A DNA stretch of 64,000 nt from Pontibacter pamirensis (GTDB lineage: Bacteria; Bacteroidota; Bacteroidia; Cytophagales; Hymenobacteraceae), in contig NZ_SSNI01000002.1 of NCBI RefSeq assembly GCF_010015475.1, positions 124,001-188,000 of the forward strand. The letters are read 5' to 3'. The notes beneath the pieces are model-generated. The model was not told where the DNA came from. It ran no database searches and worked only from the letters and a program-made list of their open reading frames with translations. Below, one piece after another: positions 1 to 9,385 of the stretch. The position numbers and the translations under genes are program-made. Each line of letters begins with the position of its first letter. Position 1 is the stretch's first letter.

Positions 1-113
1 GTTATACTGTTGCCTACACAGGCCACTTTAACTTTGGACTGCGCCTGTACAGCGATGTTATGAAAGAGCAGGAAGACAATAGCGAAAGCCAGAAAGGTAA
101 TCTGTTTTTTCAT
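1..113 (-). CDS. SGNH/GDSL esterase (sialate O-acetylesterase-like), N-terminal fragment
   Basis: Only the first ~37 codons are in the window; the gene runs off the left edge. The start ATG is at 113-111. Translation gives a signal peptide (KKQ start, hydrophobic FLAFAIVFLLF, then VQAQ) followed by KVKVACVGNSI. The VACVGNSI string is the block I (GDS-like, catalytic Ser) entry of Bacteroidota SGNH hydrolases usually annotated as sialate O-acetylesterase or GDSL esterase. It would act in the periplasm or outside the cell, removing acyl groups from glycans. It lies just downstream of the DUF1080 gene on the same strand, which suggests a common carbohydrate role. The family call rests on a short fragment. 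Confidence 0.6.
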   Translation of the reverse strand, partial: MKKQITFLAFAIVFLLFHNIAVQAQSKVKVACVGNSI

Positions 114-215
114 CTTGTAAATTTAAAATGCTGTTATAGAGTCAGGTGAACAGGTCGTAAAAGTATAAACAGAGCACGGCCTTGAAGCGGCTGCCCTGTT
201 TATACTTCTATATTA

Positions 216-980
216 TTATAACTCTCTGATCCAGACATTGCGGTACTGTACAGGATTGCCGTGGTCCTGCAGGCTGATAGGCGCCTTGCCATGGGCTTTG
301 TACTCAGGAAGGCCGATATACTCTGTTGGTCCCTTCACTTCCGTGTTATTTTGTACCAGTATGCCGTTATGAAGCACCGTTACGCGAGCGGGAGTAAACA
401 GAGTGCCATCTTCTTTGAAGCGCGGGGCAGTATAGATGATGTCGTAAACGTTCCAATCAGTAGGTTGGCGCATGGCGTTTACTAGCGGGCGGTGCTGCTT
501 GTATATACTGCCTGCCTGGCCATTGGAATACGTTCTGTTGTTGTAGTTATCCAGTACCTGCACTTCATAACGGTCCTGCAGAAAGATGCCGCTGTTGCCG
601 CGGCCCTGGCTTTCACCTTTCACTTCGTCCGGTGCACTCCATTCTATGTGCAGCTGAAAATCTTCGAACTCCTTTTTAGTAGAGATATCGCCTTTGCCTA
701 CTGTGAACACATTGTTCTTTACCTGCCATTTGGCCTCACCACTTCCGTCCTTGGCTTTCCATTGTGAAAGGTCCTTGTCATCAAACAGCACAATGGCATC
801 AGACGGAGCAGCATTGTTTGCCGCCGGCGTTACTACACGCACTGCGGGTTCCCAGAACTCGGTCATCTCCGGTACCATCTTCGGCGGCTTCGGTGTTTCC
901 TGTGCTTTTGTGTTGGTATAGGCCAGCAAACCAAGGGCTATAGCGGCGAAAGTAGCTTTCTTTGAAAGAATAGATTTCAT
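216..980 (-). CDS. Secreted DUF1080 protein (3-keto-disaccharide hydrolase-like)
   Basis: 254 aa with a signal peptide (residues 1-26, ending TKAQ) and a single DUF1080 domain at about 62-253. Landmarks are VLFDDKDLSQW near 64, the central GNSGIFLQDRYEVQVLD near 128-144, and the closing beta strand VQYRNVWIREL. DUF1080 is a concanavalin-like fold; some members hydrolyse 3-keto-glycosides, and the name is applied family-wide. It is probably periplasmic or surface-exposed. It lies 111 bp downstream of the cytochrome-c/propeller gene and two genes after a second DUF1080 protein, so the three probably form one operon. Exact substrate unknown. Confidence 0.85.
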   Translation of the reverse strand: MKSILSKKATFAAIALGLLAYTNTKAQETPKPPKMVPEMTEFWEPAVRVVTPAANNAAPSDAIVLFDDKDLSQWKAKDGSGEAKWQVKNNVFTVGKGDISTKKEFEDFQLHIEWSAPDEVKGESQGRGNSGIFLQDRYEVQVLDNYNNRTYSNGQAGSIYKQHRPLVNAMRQPTDWNVYDIIYTAPRFKEDGTLFTPARVTVLHNGILVQNNTEVKGPTEYIGLPEYKAHGKAPISLQDHGNPVQYRNVWIREL

Positions 981-1091
981 ATGTGTAAGGGTTCTTTTGG
1001 TTTCTGTTTTTAGCTCTGTCTTGCCACATGTTTTTAACTAGTGAGAAGCATAAACTAATTTTGTGATGTCGTCTGGCTTACAATCTACAAA

Positions 1092-3059
1092 TTATTTCAG
1101 AGAATTGATCCAGGAAGCTATTTTGAGCGCCTCCGCCTCTGGCACCTGCGGCATCGGTGGCATTGGTGTGGCATAGCTTGGCCAATTTTCAGGTTTGGGC
1201 TCATGAATCAGCTGTACAATTTGCTTGTCAGAGTACTTTCGCTTGGCTACTTCCCTGAATGCCGGCCCTACTTGCTTTTTGTCTGTACTATGGCAAGCCA
1301 AACAAGTATTTTTTGCCAGGAGCGGCTTGATATCCTTGTCAAAATCAAGTACAACGGATTTTGCCTGAGCCTGTTTGGCAATTTGTGCACCATTAGTAGC
1401 GCTAGCTGCTGACTTTTGTGCAGTCTTTGCTGTGCCGGCTTTCTGCTGTGCAGTGGCTGAATTAATGGTGCTCACCTCGCTCATACTCAGTTTCTGCCCT
1501 TCCGGGACGTTGTTCAGCGTGTAGTAGCCAGTGGGGTGTACTAGTGAGTAATAATTGTCCTTCGCACGCACACCATCCAGCTTAATATGATGGATGTAAC
1601 CCTTGCGCAGATTATCCACAATGAGGCGTGCCTTCATACCATCCTCTGATACTTTCACTCCTTTTATAGGAAGTGTTGCCATGTTTACAGGAGGGCTGCC
1701 ATACACTGCATGGTACTTATAAATGAAGCTTTCGACGCCGTAAGAGGCAATATCCGCTGCCGACTTTCTATCCACGGGTTTGGTGAATTCTATCTCAAAA
1801 CCGTCCGGCATCGCCTTTACGGTGCGCATCTCGAACGGAAGTTTGTTGTTCCAAACCAAGCGCTGCAGCCCTTGGTTGGCATCGCCGGCAGCACCCCAGC
1901 CACGACTTGTCTCCCCCACAAAAAGAGAGCCGTCCGGAGCCCAGGCCATACGTAACACACCTGATTGGAAACCGCCACGGAAATCGAAGGCAACTCCTTG
2001 GTACTCGCCGTTCACCTTCTCCATCACCACGCGCATAATTTTGCTTTGCCCCTGGTCTCCAACCAGCAACTGCCCACCGAATGGGCCAAAGTTTTCCTCC
2101 GGAATTTTCACTATTTCAGAGTTTGAGATGCCCAGTATTCCGTGCGGTAACCAGACCGCAGGTGTCTGCAGCCCCGGTAGCTCCTCCTTCATATCATACA
2201 TCGTCACGAAATCCTCGTTCTGAACGTTCTCCGGCTTCACAGGCTCTCCACTGTCGTCAAACTCTTCGCGCGGTTTTATTTTGGAGAAGATCTGCTCCTG
2301 CTTCAGCTTTACAGGTGAATCTAGCCTGTCTGCCCAGCGCAAGCCGCCCGGGTGCACCGTGAAAGCACCTTTCTTTACGTGCCAGATGCCACCGGAGCCT
2401 ACCCAGTCGCCTTGGTTTTCGGAGTAGAACATCTCTCCGTCTATCATACCCAGTCCTGCGGGTGAGCGAAGCCCTGTGGCCCATGGCTCCATCTTGCCAT
2501 CTTCAGTGATGCGCATCATCCAGCCACGCATCGGCACCAAGCTCTTGGCGTGCCACCATGGGTTTGGGAAGCCTAAGTTGGCCGAAACAAAGAAGGAGCC
2601 ATCCGGCGCTATTTTTGGGCCGAAGCTATACTCATGGTAGTTCCCTGATAAAGGCCAGGCATACACCGTCTCAAACAAATCTGCCTTGCCATCATTGTTC
2701 GTGTCCGTCATTTTTGTCAGTTCCCCGCGCTGGGCAGCATATAGCGCCCCATCCTTGTAAGCCAGGCCAAGCACCTCGTGCAAACCAGAGGCAAATTTGC
2801 GAAAAAAGGGCTGTGCAGAGGTAGGGTTCTCCACGATGAAAATATCCCCTCTACGGGTGGAAACGCCCAGGTTTCCATTTGGTAGCACCGTCAGGCCACC
2901 TACTTCCAGCAGCGTGCCCTCTGGAGAACTGATTCTCATTATCTTGAAAAAGTCTTCTTCCATCGGCGACTCCTGCGCCTGCACTTGTGTGCCAAGGCAA
3001 GCTATCAGGCCTGTTGCCAGCAGCATACTTCGCAGTATATTTTTACTTCTATTCTTCAT
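1092..3059 (-). CDS. Secreted beta-propeller protein with C-terminal cytochrome c domain
   Basis: 655 aa. A signal peptide (1-28, ending QVQA) precedes a long propeller-like region with repeated LPNG/APDGS turns (for example LTVLPNGNLGV, MAWAPDGSLFVGE), similar to large glucose/sorbosone-dehydrogenase-like proteins of Bacteroidota. A low-complexity Ala/Gln/Lys linker near 530-570 joins a C-terminal cytochrome c domain with heme motif CLACH at 586-590 and Met ligand candidates in TPMPPM near 633-636. It probably oxidises a carbohydrate or passes electrons from a sugar oxidase outside the cytoplasm. It starts 18 bp after the upstream DUF1080/PA14-like gene, so co-transcription is likely. Substrate is not shown by the sequence. 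Confidence 0.8.
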   Translation of the reverse strand: MKNRSKNILRSMLLATGLIACLGTQVQAQESPMEEDFFKIMRISSPEGTLLEVGGLTVLPNGNLGVSTRRGDIFIVENPTSAQPFFRKFASGLHEVLGLAYKDGALYAAQRGELTKMTDTNNDGKADLFETVYAWPLSGNYHEYSFGPKIAPDGSFFVSANLGFPNPWWHAKSLVPMRGWMMRITEDGKMEPWATGLRSPAGLGMIDGEMFYSENQGDWVGSGGIWHVKKGAFTVHPGGLRWADRLDSPVKLKQEQIFSKIKPREEFDDSGEPVKPENVQNEDFVTMYDMKEELPGLQTPAVWLPHGILGISNSEIVKIPEENFGPFGGQLLVGDQGQSKIMRVVMEKVNGEYQGVAFDFRGGFQSGVLRMAWAPDGSLFVGETSRGWGAAGDANQGLQRLVWNNKLPFEMRTVKAMPDGFEIEFTKPVDRKSAADIASYGVESFIYKYHAVYGSPPVNMATLPIKGVKVSEDGMKARLIVDNLRKGYIHHIKLDGVRAKDNYYSLVHPTGYYTLNNVPEGQKLSMSEVSTINSATAQQKAGTAKTAQKSAASATNGAQIAKQAQAKSVVLDFDKDIKPLLAKNTCLACHSTDKKQVGPAFREVAKRKYSDKQIVQLIHEPKPENWPSYATPMPPMPQVPEAEALKIASWINSLK

Positions 3060-3077
3060 GCTTCGTACTTAAATAAA

Positions 3078-4919
3078 CTAAAAAAGAACGGAATAGGTCA
3101 GTTTCTCGCGCACAGGAATGATTAGTTCCTGGCGACCTGCCATATTCCTTACCACAGGCTTGGCCCCTCCGGCATCATCCAACCGCACATAGTAGGACTT
3201 GCCATCCACGAGGTACATACCTTTTGCCACCTCTTCAATTTTCTCTCCTTCTACCAGGCGCACATATAAATTATTTGTCGGGTTCTGGAGGCTTATGTGC
3301 CGCTGAATTCCCTTCCCATTCTGAAGCACGCTAATAGCGTCCTCCACGTTGGCGCCATACACACTGTACATAAACGTAGGCTCTTCTTTCTCATTTAACC
3401 TGTAGCCACGCTGGCGGTATGCGCTGCCAGTTGTGTCTGTTGCCCATGCAGCCTGCTCTGAGGCAAGTTTGGCAATGGAGAGTGTTGGTTTCCCGAAATG
3501 CTGAATAGAACCAATCGCTAGGGAGGAGCCGTCACCACGGTCATGCCACATTGGGGTTGCATCGAGGAAGCCACCGCGCCATAGTTGCACGAGCGAGCCG
3601 TGGTCCATGTCGTAGGTATAGTGGAGTTCTTCCGGGCTGCCCACTGATACGGCATGTGTTACGCGATGGCCACCCTGTATGTCAATAAAGCTGCGGAGGA
3701 TTGGCTTCTCCTGTGGGTCTACCAAAATCGGATCTACCAAACTTTCCAGCCCCACTTCTTTATCGCTGATCAGGAACTTGCGCAGGTCTGGACCAGATAC
3801 GTAAAGGGCCATCTCTGGCTGCGCCCAATCCAAGTACTTAGAGTAGACTACTTCAATTGGCATCTTTCCCGCTGGCAGTTTTACAGAGCCGGTGCCGTTC
3901 CAGTACTTCATTGGCACTACCTCTTCATTATTTATTCTCACCAAACCTGCCCCTCCGGGTGTGGTGAGGTCGAAAGTATACTCCCCAGGCTCTTTTACAA
4001 TGATGGAACCAGTATAGCGGAGCAGGAATTGCCTTGCCTCCGTATTCAAGTTGGAAGTCAGAATGCCAGATGGTCCTTCAGCTTCCGGCGGAATGTCTTT
4101 ATAGAACGGCTCCTTCTCATGCCTGCCCGGGTATATGGCATACTTCAAGTCTGTTAGCTCCAGGCGAGGTTTCACAAAATGTGTGACCACCATGTTTTTG
4201 AAAGCTACGGCACCATGATCACCCTGGATGCGGAGCGGCCCACTGGCTACCTCTTCGTTACTGATAGCGCCTCTGGTAGGTCCGAACAGCTCTACGTTCT
4301 CGTGTATCGGCACACCGTTTAACTCTACGAGCAGCATTTTAGCATTCTCTATTTTATTGCCATTCGCATCAAAACGAGGTGCCTGGAAAGAGATTTTCAG
4401 GTGCTGCCACAGGCCCGGCGCACGACCTACGTTCTGGCGGGGAGCATAGCCCTGGTACCCCTCCTGCCCCTTCGGACGGCTTGTGTCCCAGCGTTCGTAT
4501 ATGCCGCCGTTGTTGCTGGCAGAGCGGCTCGTTTTTCCCCAGCTGTCTTCCAGCTGCAGTTCGTAGCGCCCCTGCAAATAAATACCGGAGTTAGAGCCTT
4601 TGGCCATCATATAATCCAGCTCCACATCCACATCTCCGTGCTCAAATGTGGTGAGCAGGTCTTTGCCAGCGCCTTTCCTGCGTGGCAGGTTCACCAGCAC
4701 ACCGGTGCCGGTGCTTGTGTTGAGTTTGTTCTCCTTGTCCAGGATAGCTGTTACGTCTCCCACAACCTGCCAGCTTTTGCCAGGATTCTGGAAAGCCGAC
4801 AGATCCTTTAACTCAAGTCTGTTGGGTTGGCTGCTTGCCTCCTGCGTTGTTGCCGCACAGACTATAAAAGCACAGGCTGCAACTAACCTTTTAATAGAAA
4901 TTTTTGGGGCTTTATACAT
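3078..4919 (-). CDS. Secreted DUF1080 + PA14-like multidomain protein
   Basis: 613 aa. After a signal peptide (about 1-30) comes a DUF1080 domain (about 45-250; SNSGIYLQGRYELQLED is the family core). A PA14-like beta domain follows (about 255-395; LLRYTGSIIVKEPGEYTFDL and the VKLPAGKMPIEVVYSK hairpin are typical). The C-terminal ~210 residues are beta-rich and contain TYDMDHGSLVQLWRGGFLD; a similar segment occurs in large secreted cytochrome-linked proteins, but I cannot name the family. PA14 domains bind glycans. It is the first gene of the three-gene set, and its 5' side faces the end of the hybrid two-component regulator. Confidence 0.8.
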   Translation of the reverse strand: MYKAPKISIKRLVAACAFIVCAATTQEASSQPNRLELKDLSAFQNPGKSWQVVGDVTAILDKENKLNTSTGTGVLVNLPRRKGAGKDLLTTFEHGDVDVELDYMMAKGSNSGIYLQGRYELQLEDSWGKTSRSASNNGGIYERWDTSRPKGQEGYQGYAPRQNVGRAPGLWQHLKISFQAPRFDANGNKIENAKMLLVELNGVPIHENVELFGPTRGAISNEEVASGPLRIQGDHGAVAFKNMVVTHFVKPRLELTDLKYAIYPGRHEKEPFYKDIPPEAEGPSGILTSNLNTEARQFLLRYTGSIIVKEPGEYTFDLTTPGGAGLVRINNEEVVPMKYWNGTGSVKLPAGKMPIEVVYSKYLDWAQPEMALYVSGPDLRKFLISDKEVGLESLVDPILVDPQEKPILRSFIDIQGGHRVTHAVSVGSPEELHYTYDMDHGSLVQLWRGGFLDATPMWHDRGDGSSLAIGSIQHFGKPTLSIAKLASEQAAWATDTTGSAYRQRGYRLNEKEEPTFMYSVYGANVEDAISVLQNGKGIQRHISLQNPTNNLYVRLVEGEKIEEVAKGMYLVDGKSYYVRLDDAGGAKPVVRNMAGRQELIIPVREKLTYSVLF

Positions 4920-5215
4920 TTTACTTTAGAATAATGAATCTATCCTTCAAGAGTGAGTAAGTAATTACAGCTTCGAAATTACATAATTGCGCTGGATAGA
5001 GGGGGTATAAAATGTTTCAGATAAGAGAACAACGTGTTAACATGTTAATGAAACAGCCACAGAAGCACCTTTTTGTGAATAAAATGGTTCCTTTTGTTTC
5101 CGATTTCGCTTTGCAGGTGCTGCATTGCCTTCTTTCCTGACTTTGTTCCTATGGCAGGAAAAGTCACAAAAAAGCTGAGGTTTTCCCTCAACTTTTCTCT
5201 ATGCGCTAAGCAATT

Positions 5216-8200
5216 TTATGCCTGCGTTTCCTTTTGCCTGCTTTCAGCATACTGCGACGGCAGGATTTTGTACTCTTCTTTAAAATACTTTGTGAAGTAC
5301 TTCCTGTTATTGAAGCCTACTTTATAGGCCACCTCTGCCACCGTCAACTGGCTCTTCTCGAGGATCTGTGCCGCATGCTGCAGCCTGATCTTCCGGATAA
5401 ACTCTACCGGCGACTGCCCGGTTATCGCTAGCAGCTTTTTATAGAGGTGTACCCTACTCACGCCCAGCTCTTTACTCAGTATCTCTACTGAGAAATCAGC
5501 ATTAGAGAGGTTCTCTTCCACCGTTTTTATAGCATTCTGCACCAGCTTATCGTCCAGGGAAACAACTTTCTCCTCACTTGACTGTACACTGATTTTCTTT
5601 TCAAACACTTTCTGCAGCAGTTCACGCTGCGTAATCAGGTTTTTAATACGCGATAGCAGCAGCTCGAAACTGAAGGGCTTGGTTATATAGTCGTTGGCTC
5701 CGATATTCAGGCCATCCAGCTTCTTATCCTCTGAGGCATGCGCTGTAAGCAGCACAAACGGGATATGGGAGGTGCGGGAGTCAGCTTTTATCTTTTTACA
5801 AAGGTCAATTCCGTTTACTTCCGGCATCATCAAATCACTCACAATCAGGTCGGGCATATGCGCCAGCGCCTTCTGCCATCCCTCTCTACCGTCTTTCGCC
5901 TCAATGATGGTGAAGTGCTCCTTCAGGTTGTCCTTTAGGTAAAACCTGAAATCTTCATTGTCCTCTACCAACAACACCACAGGGGCATTATCGAGGTAAC
6001 TGGAAACCTGCAGCTTGTCCGGCGTAGCTGCTTCTCTTTCTTTCGAAGCATTTGCATCCTTTTCCTTCACCTCTTCGGCTTCCAGTGCATGCAGCTGCAT
6101 TATTTCCTTTACAGGAATAGTAACAGTAAAGCAACTGCCCTGCCCCGGAGCACTATCCAGGGTGATGATACCCCCATGTATTTTCACGAATTCTTTTGTA
6201 ATAGATAAGCCGATACCACTGCCCTGGTTCACCATGTTCCCCGGCACTACATCCTGGAAGAATCGCTCGAACACCTTCTTATGATTCTCTTTGGCAATTC
6301 CAATGCCACTGTCCCTTACTTTCAGTTCCAGAATCTTAATGCCCGTAGAAGAGGAATCGTTGTCGTAGCAGTTCAGCTCTACATTAATAAAACCATAGTC
6401 AGGCGTGAACTTGAAGGCGTTAGACAGCAGGTTAAACAGGATTTTCTCCAGTTTATCCATATCAAAAGACGCCTGCAGCTCCGGTACATTCGCCTTAAAG
6501 GTTAAGGTAATGTTTTTCTTTTCCGACAGGGCGGAGAAGGAATTAACCGTTGCTTCCACAAACTTCACCACGTTGCCTTCGGATGGGTATAGGCTAATTT
6601 CCTCTACCTCGATCTTCCGGAAGTCAAGCAGTTGGTTCACAAGGTTAAGCAGTCGCTTGGCATTCCGGTTTATCATCTCGAACTGCTGCAACTGGTCCGG
6701 GTTCTTCGTGGTTTTCAGCAGGCTCTCAATCGGAGCCAGAATCAGGGTAAGCGGTGTCTTGAACTCGTGGCTCACGTTTGTCAGGAACTTGATTTTCATG
6801 AGGTCAAGTTCGTGCAGCTGATGGGCCTCTCTTCTCTCCTGCTCTATCAGGAAATTTGCCCTTGCCCTTTGCAGCAGCACCTTCCGGGCAAAAATCAACA
6901 GGACAAAAGCCAGCACACCATACAGGGCAAATGCCTCTGTTGTCAGCCAGAAGGGAGCAAGCACCGTAACTTGCATGCTGATTCCTTCCTCGTTCCAGAT
7001 ACCATCGTTATTGGAGGCCATCACCTTTAGTTCATACTCTCCCGGATCAAGGTTAGTATAGGTAACTCTCCTGTTGGTATTGTTTGTCGTATGCCATTCT
7101 TTGTCGAAGCCCTCCAGCATATAGCGATACTTTGTCTTTTCAGGATGAAAGAAGTTAAGCGCAGCGAACTCTATAGAGAAAACGTTTTCGTCGTGCTTTA
7201 AAGAAACAGCCTGTGTCTCAGAAATTGCTTTAGGCAGCAGCACACGGCCATTCACCGCTTTCCCAGCCTCCACACTCTTGTTAAACAGCTGAAAATCGGT
7301 GAACACAATGCGGGGCGATAAGCTGTTTTCTCCTATACGCTCAGGCAGGAAAATATTCAGGCCGTTTGGCCCGCCAAACACGATTTCTCCTTTACTTGTT
7401 ACATAAGCAGCGTTTTCGTTGAAAGCTTTACTTTGCAGGCCATCCAGTTCATCAAAATTCCTGAAGGTAGCCACCATTGCATTCTTTCTGTCCAATAGCA
7501 TGTTCGATATACCACTAGGAGTGGATAACCAGATGTTCTTAGCCTTATCTTCTACTATGGCGACAATCGTATTGCTGGGTAGTCCATCTGCTACGGTATA
7601 GTGTCGGAAGGAATTTGTCTTCTCATTGTAAAGATCAAGGCCTTCCGAAGTTCCTATCCAGATGTTTTGCTCACTGTCTCTCAGGATGTAGGTGATGTTG
7701 TTACTGACAAGGCTATGGGGATCTTTCGGATCATGGGAAAAGTAGGTGCTCTTGCCGGTTTCCCGGTTGAATACATCTATACCATAGCCTCCTCCAACCC
7801 ATAGATTGCCTTTGCTGTCTTCCGCAATAGAGGAAAGATAGTCACAATGCACCGGAAACTCTCCTTCTCCTAACCGGGAATGGCGAAACACGTTTTGCTG
7901 GCGATCAAACAGCTCCAGCCCACCCCGAAGCGTAGCGACCCATAGGTCTCCCTTGGAGTCTTCATAAAGCTCCCAGATGCTATCATCAGACAGGCTATGC
8001 GGATCCCGCGGATCATTTCTATAGTGGGTGAAGCCTGTACCATCGAACTTATTTAATCCGCCAAGGTAAGTCCCTACCCATAAGGTGTTATTTTTGTCTA
8101 TCAGCAGGCTTACGACTACATCGCTGCTCAGGCTGTTCGGGTTGTTTACATCGTGCCGATAGCGGGTGTACGTTCCAGCGGCCCTATCCCAGTATAACAA

Positions 8201-9385
8201 ACCTTCGCCGTTGGTGCCAATCCATAGGTTCCCCTTCGCATCTTCAACAAAAGAATTCACATCATCATACGGAAGGCTGGTGCTGACAGAGGACTGGTGC
8301 TTTATGTGCGGGAAGCGGATATTGTTCGGGTGGTAATAGTTGACGCCTTTCTTAAAGGTTCCAATCCAGACAATGCCTTCATCATCTTTATAAAGTGTAT
8401 TGATGCTGTTATGCGAAAGGCTTTTCTCCACCTCAGGGTTATGGCGGATATAGTGTACAGAGAAATCTTTCTTGTCTATTTCGTTGATGCCGCCGTGGTC
8501 AGTACCAATCCAGATCTTCCCTTTGGCACCTTCCACTACGCCTCTTACCATATTGTTGTTAAGCTGCAGCTTTGCGGCTTTTTTATGGAAATGAGAGAGT
8601 GACTTACTTTTATTGTCGTAAAAGAAAACCCCTCCCGGTACATTTTGCAGGTGTACCCAAAGGTCATCGTCACTATCAACAGTTAGGGAATAGTTCAGCT
8701 GCTCCTGGTTAAAACTTTTGTAAATTTCATCATTACGCTCCATTACCTGCAGCGTCTGAGAGTTTATCTTATCCAGGATGCCGTTCCTGTGGATAACCCA
8801 CAGATTGCCTTCAGAGTCCTGCCGGATGGCAGATACATCGTTGGTGCTGAGCGTGTTTTTGCTGTTGAAGGCATGCGTAAGCCTTGCGGAGCTGCCATCG
8901 GCAGGATTGTACCTGGTAATGCCCTTTCCTGTACTTATAAACCAGTAATTGCCCGCTGCGTCTTTCACAGCATCTTCAACAATGGCATCAGGTAAACCGT
9001 ACTTCTTCAGTATGCCTTCGTGCTGCCTGGAGAATCTTTCTGTTGCAGGATCATAAATACAGGCTCCATTACTGGTTTGTATCCATATTTTACCTTCCGG
9101 TCCTTCAAATAACTTCAAAACGTCGTTATTTACCAGGGAAGAACTATCGTTGGAGTTGTACTTGAAAACTTTAAACTTATAGCCATCATAGCGGTTGAGC
9201 CCGGAGGAGGTACCAACCCAAAGAAACCCTCTGCTATCTTTCAGAAAGCTCTTAATCTGGTTATCTGATAACCCGTTGTTGATATCTAAGAGAGAAAACC
9301 TGTAGTGCTCTGGTATAGCAGCAAGTACAGCGTTTAAATTCCCTGCTAGAAGCAAAATGAATACTAATAACCTGTTTAAATGCAT
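5216..9385 (-). CDS. Hybrid two-component system regulator (propeller sensor, kinase, REC, AraC)
   Basis: 1389 aa when started at the ATG at 9385, which opens directly into a signal peptide (HLNRLLVFILLLAG); a start 15 codons upstream is possible but adds an atypical leader. Domains in order: about 14 two-component-regulator propeller repeats (many GNLWIGT/D-S-x-G-N-L-W motifs), a Y_Y_Y domain (about 735-805), one TM helix (about 812-832), HisKA with SHEFKTPL (His near 872), HATPase with NLLSNAFKFTP and GSGIGLS, a REC domain with DLIVSDLMMP (phospho-Asp near 1183), and AraC-type HTH to the end. This is the HTCS architecture that senses glycan fragments in the periplasm and activates neighbouring genes. 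The adjacent DUF1080/cytochrome set is the obvious candidate target (inference). Confidence 0.93.
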   Translation of the reverse strand: MHLNRLLVFILLLAGNLNAVLAAIPEHYRFSLLDINNGLSDNQIKSFLKDSRGFLWVGTSSGLNRYDGYKFKVFKYNSNDSSSLVNNDVLKLFEGPEGKIWIQTSNGACIYDPATERFSRQHEGILKKYGLPDAIVEDAVKDAAGNYWFISTGKGITRYNPADGSSARLTHAFNSKNTLSTNDVSAIRQDSEGNLWVIHRNGILDKINSQTLQVMERNDEIYKSFNQEQLNYSLTVDSDDDLWVHLQNVPGGVFFYDNKSKSLSHFHKKAAKLQLNNNMVRGVVEGAKGKIWIGTDHGGINEIDKKDFSVHYIRHNPEVEKSLSHNSINTLYKDDEGIVWIGTFKKGVNYYHPNNIRFPHIKHQSSVSTSLPYDDVNSFVEDAKGNLWIGTNGEGLLYWDRAAGTYTRYRHDVNNPNSLSSDVVVSLLIDKNNTLWVGTYLGGLNKFDGTGFTHYRNDPRDPHSLSDDSIWELYEDSKGDLWVATLRGGLELFDRQQNVFRHSRLGEGEFPVHCDYLSSIAEDSKGNLWVGGGYGIDVFNRETGKSTYFSHDPKDPHSLVSNNITYILRDSEQNIWIGTSEGLDLYNEKTNSFRHYTVADGLPSNTIVAIVEDKAKNIWLSTPSGISNMLLDRKNAMVATFRNFDELDGLQSKAFNENAAYVTSKGEIVFGGPNGLNIFLPERIGENSLSPRIVFTDFQLFNKSVEAGKAVNGRVLLPKAISETQAVSLKHDENVFSIEFAALNFFHPEKTKYRYMLEGFDKEWHTTNNTNRRVTYTNLDPGEYELKVMASNNDGIWNEEGISMQVTVLAPFWLTTEAFALYGVLAFVLLIFARKVLLQRARANFLIEQERREAHQLHELDLMKIKFLTNVSHEFKTPLTLILAPIESLLKTTKNPDQLQQFEMINRNAKRLLNLVNQLLDFRKIEVEEISLYPSEGNVVKFVEATVNSFSALSEKKNITLTFKANVPELQASFDMDKLEKILFNLLSNAFKFTPDYGFINVELNCYDNDSSSTGIKILELKVRDSGIGIAKENHKKVFERFFQDVVPGNMVNQGSGIGLSITKEFVKIHGGIITLDSAPGQGSCFTVTIPVKEIMQLHALEAEEVKEKDANASKEREAATPDKLQVSSYLDNAPVVLLVEDNEDFRFYLKDNLKEHFTIIEAKDGREGWQKALAHMPDLIVSDLMMPEVNGIDLCKKIKADSRTSHIPFVLLTAHASEDKKLDGLNIGANDYITKPFSFELLLSRIKNLITQRELLQKVFEKKISVQSSEEKVVSLDDKLVQNAIKTVEENLSNADFSVEILSKELGVSRVHLYKKLLAITGQSPVEFIRKIRLQHAAQILEKSQLTVAEVAYKVGFNNRKYFTKYFKEEYKILPSQYAESRQKETQA

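Noticed and set aside
1780..2223. 147-codon plus-strand frame
   Set aside because: Antisense to the propeller/cytochrome c gene, whose motifs are clear; low-complexity Pro/Ser composition.
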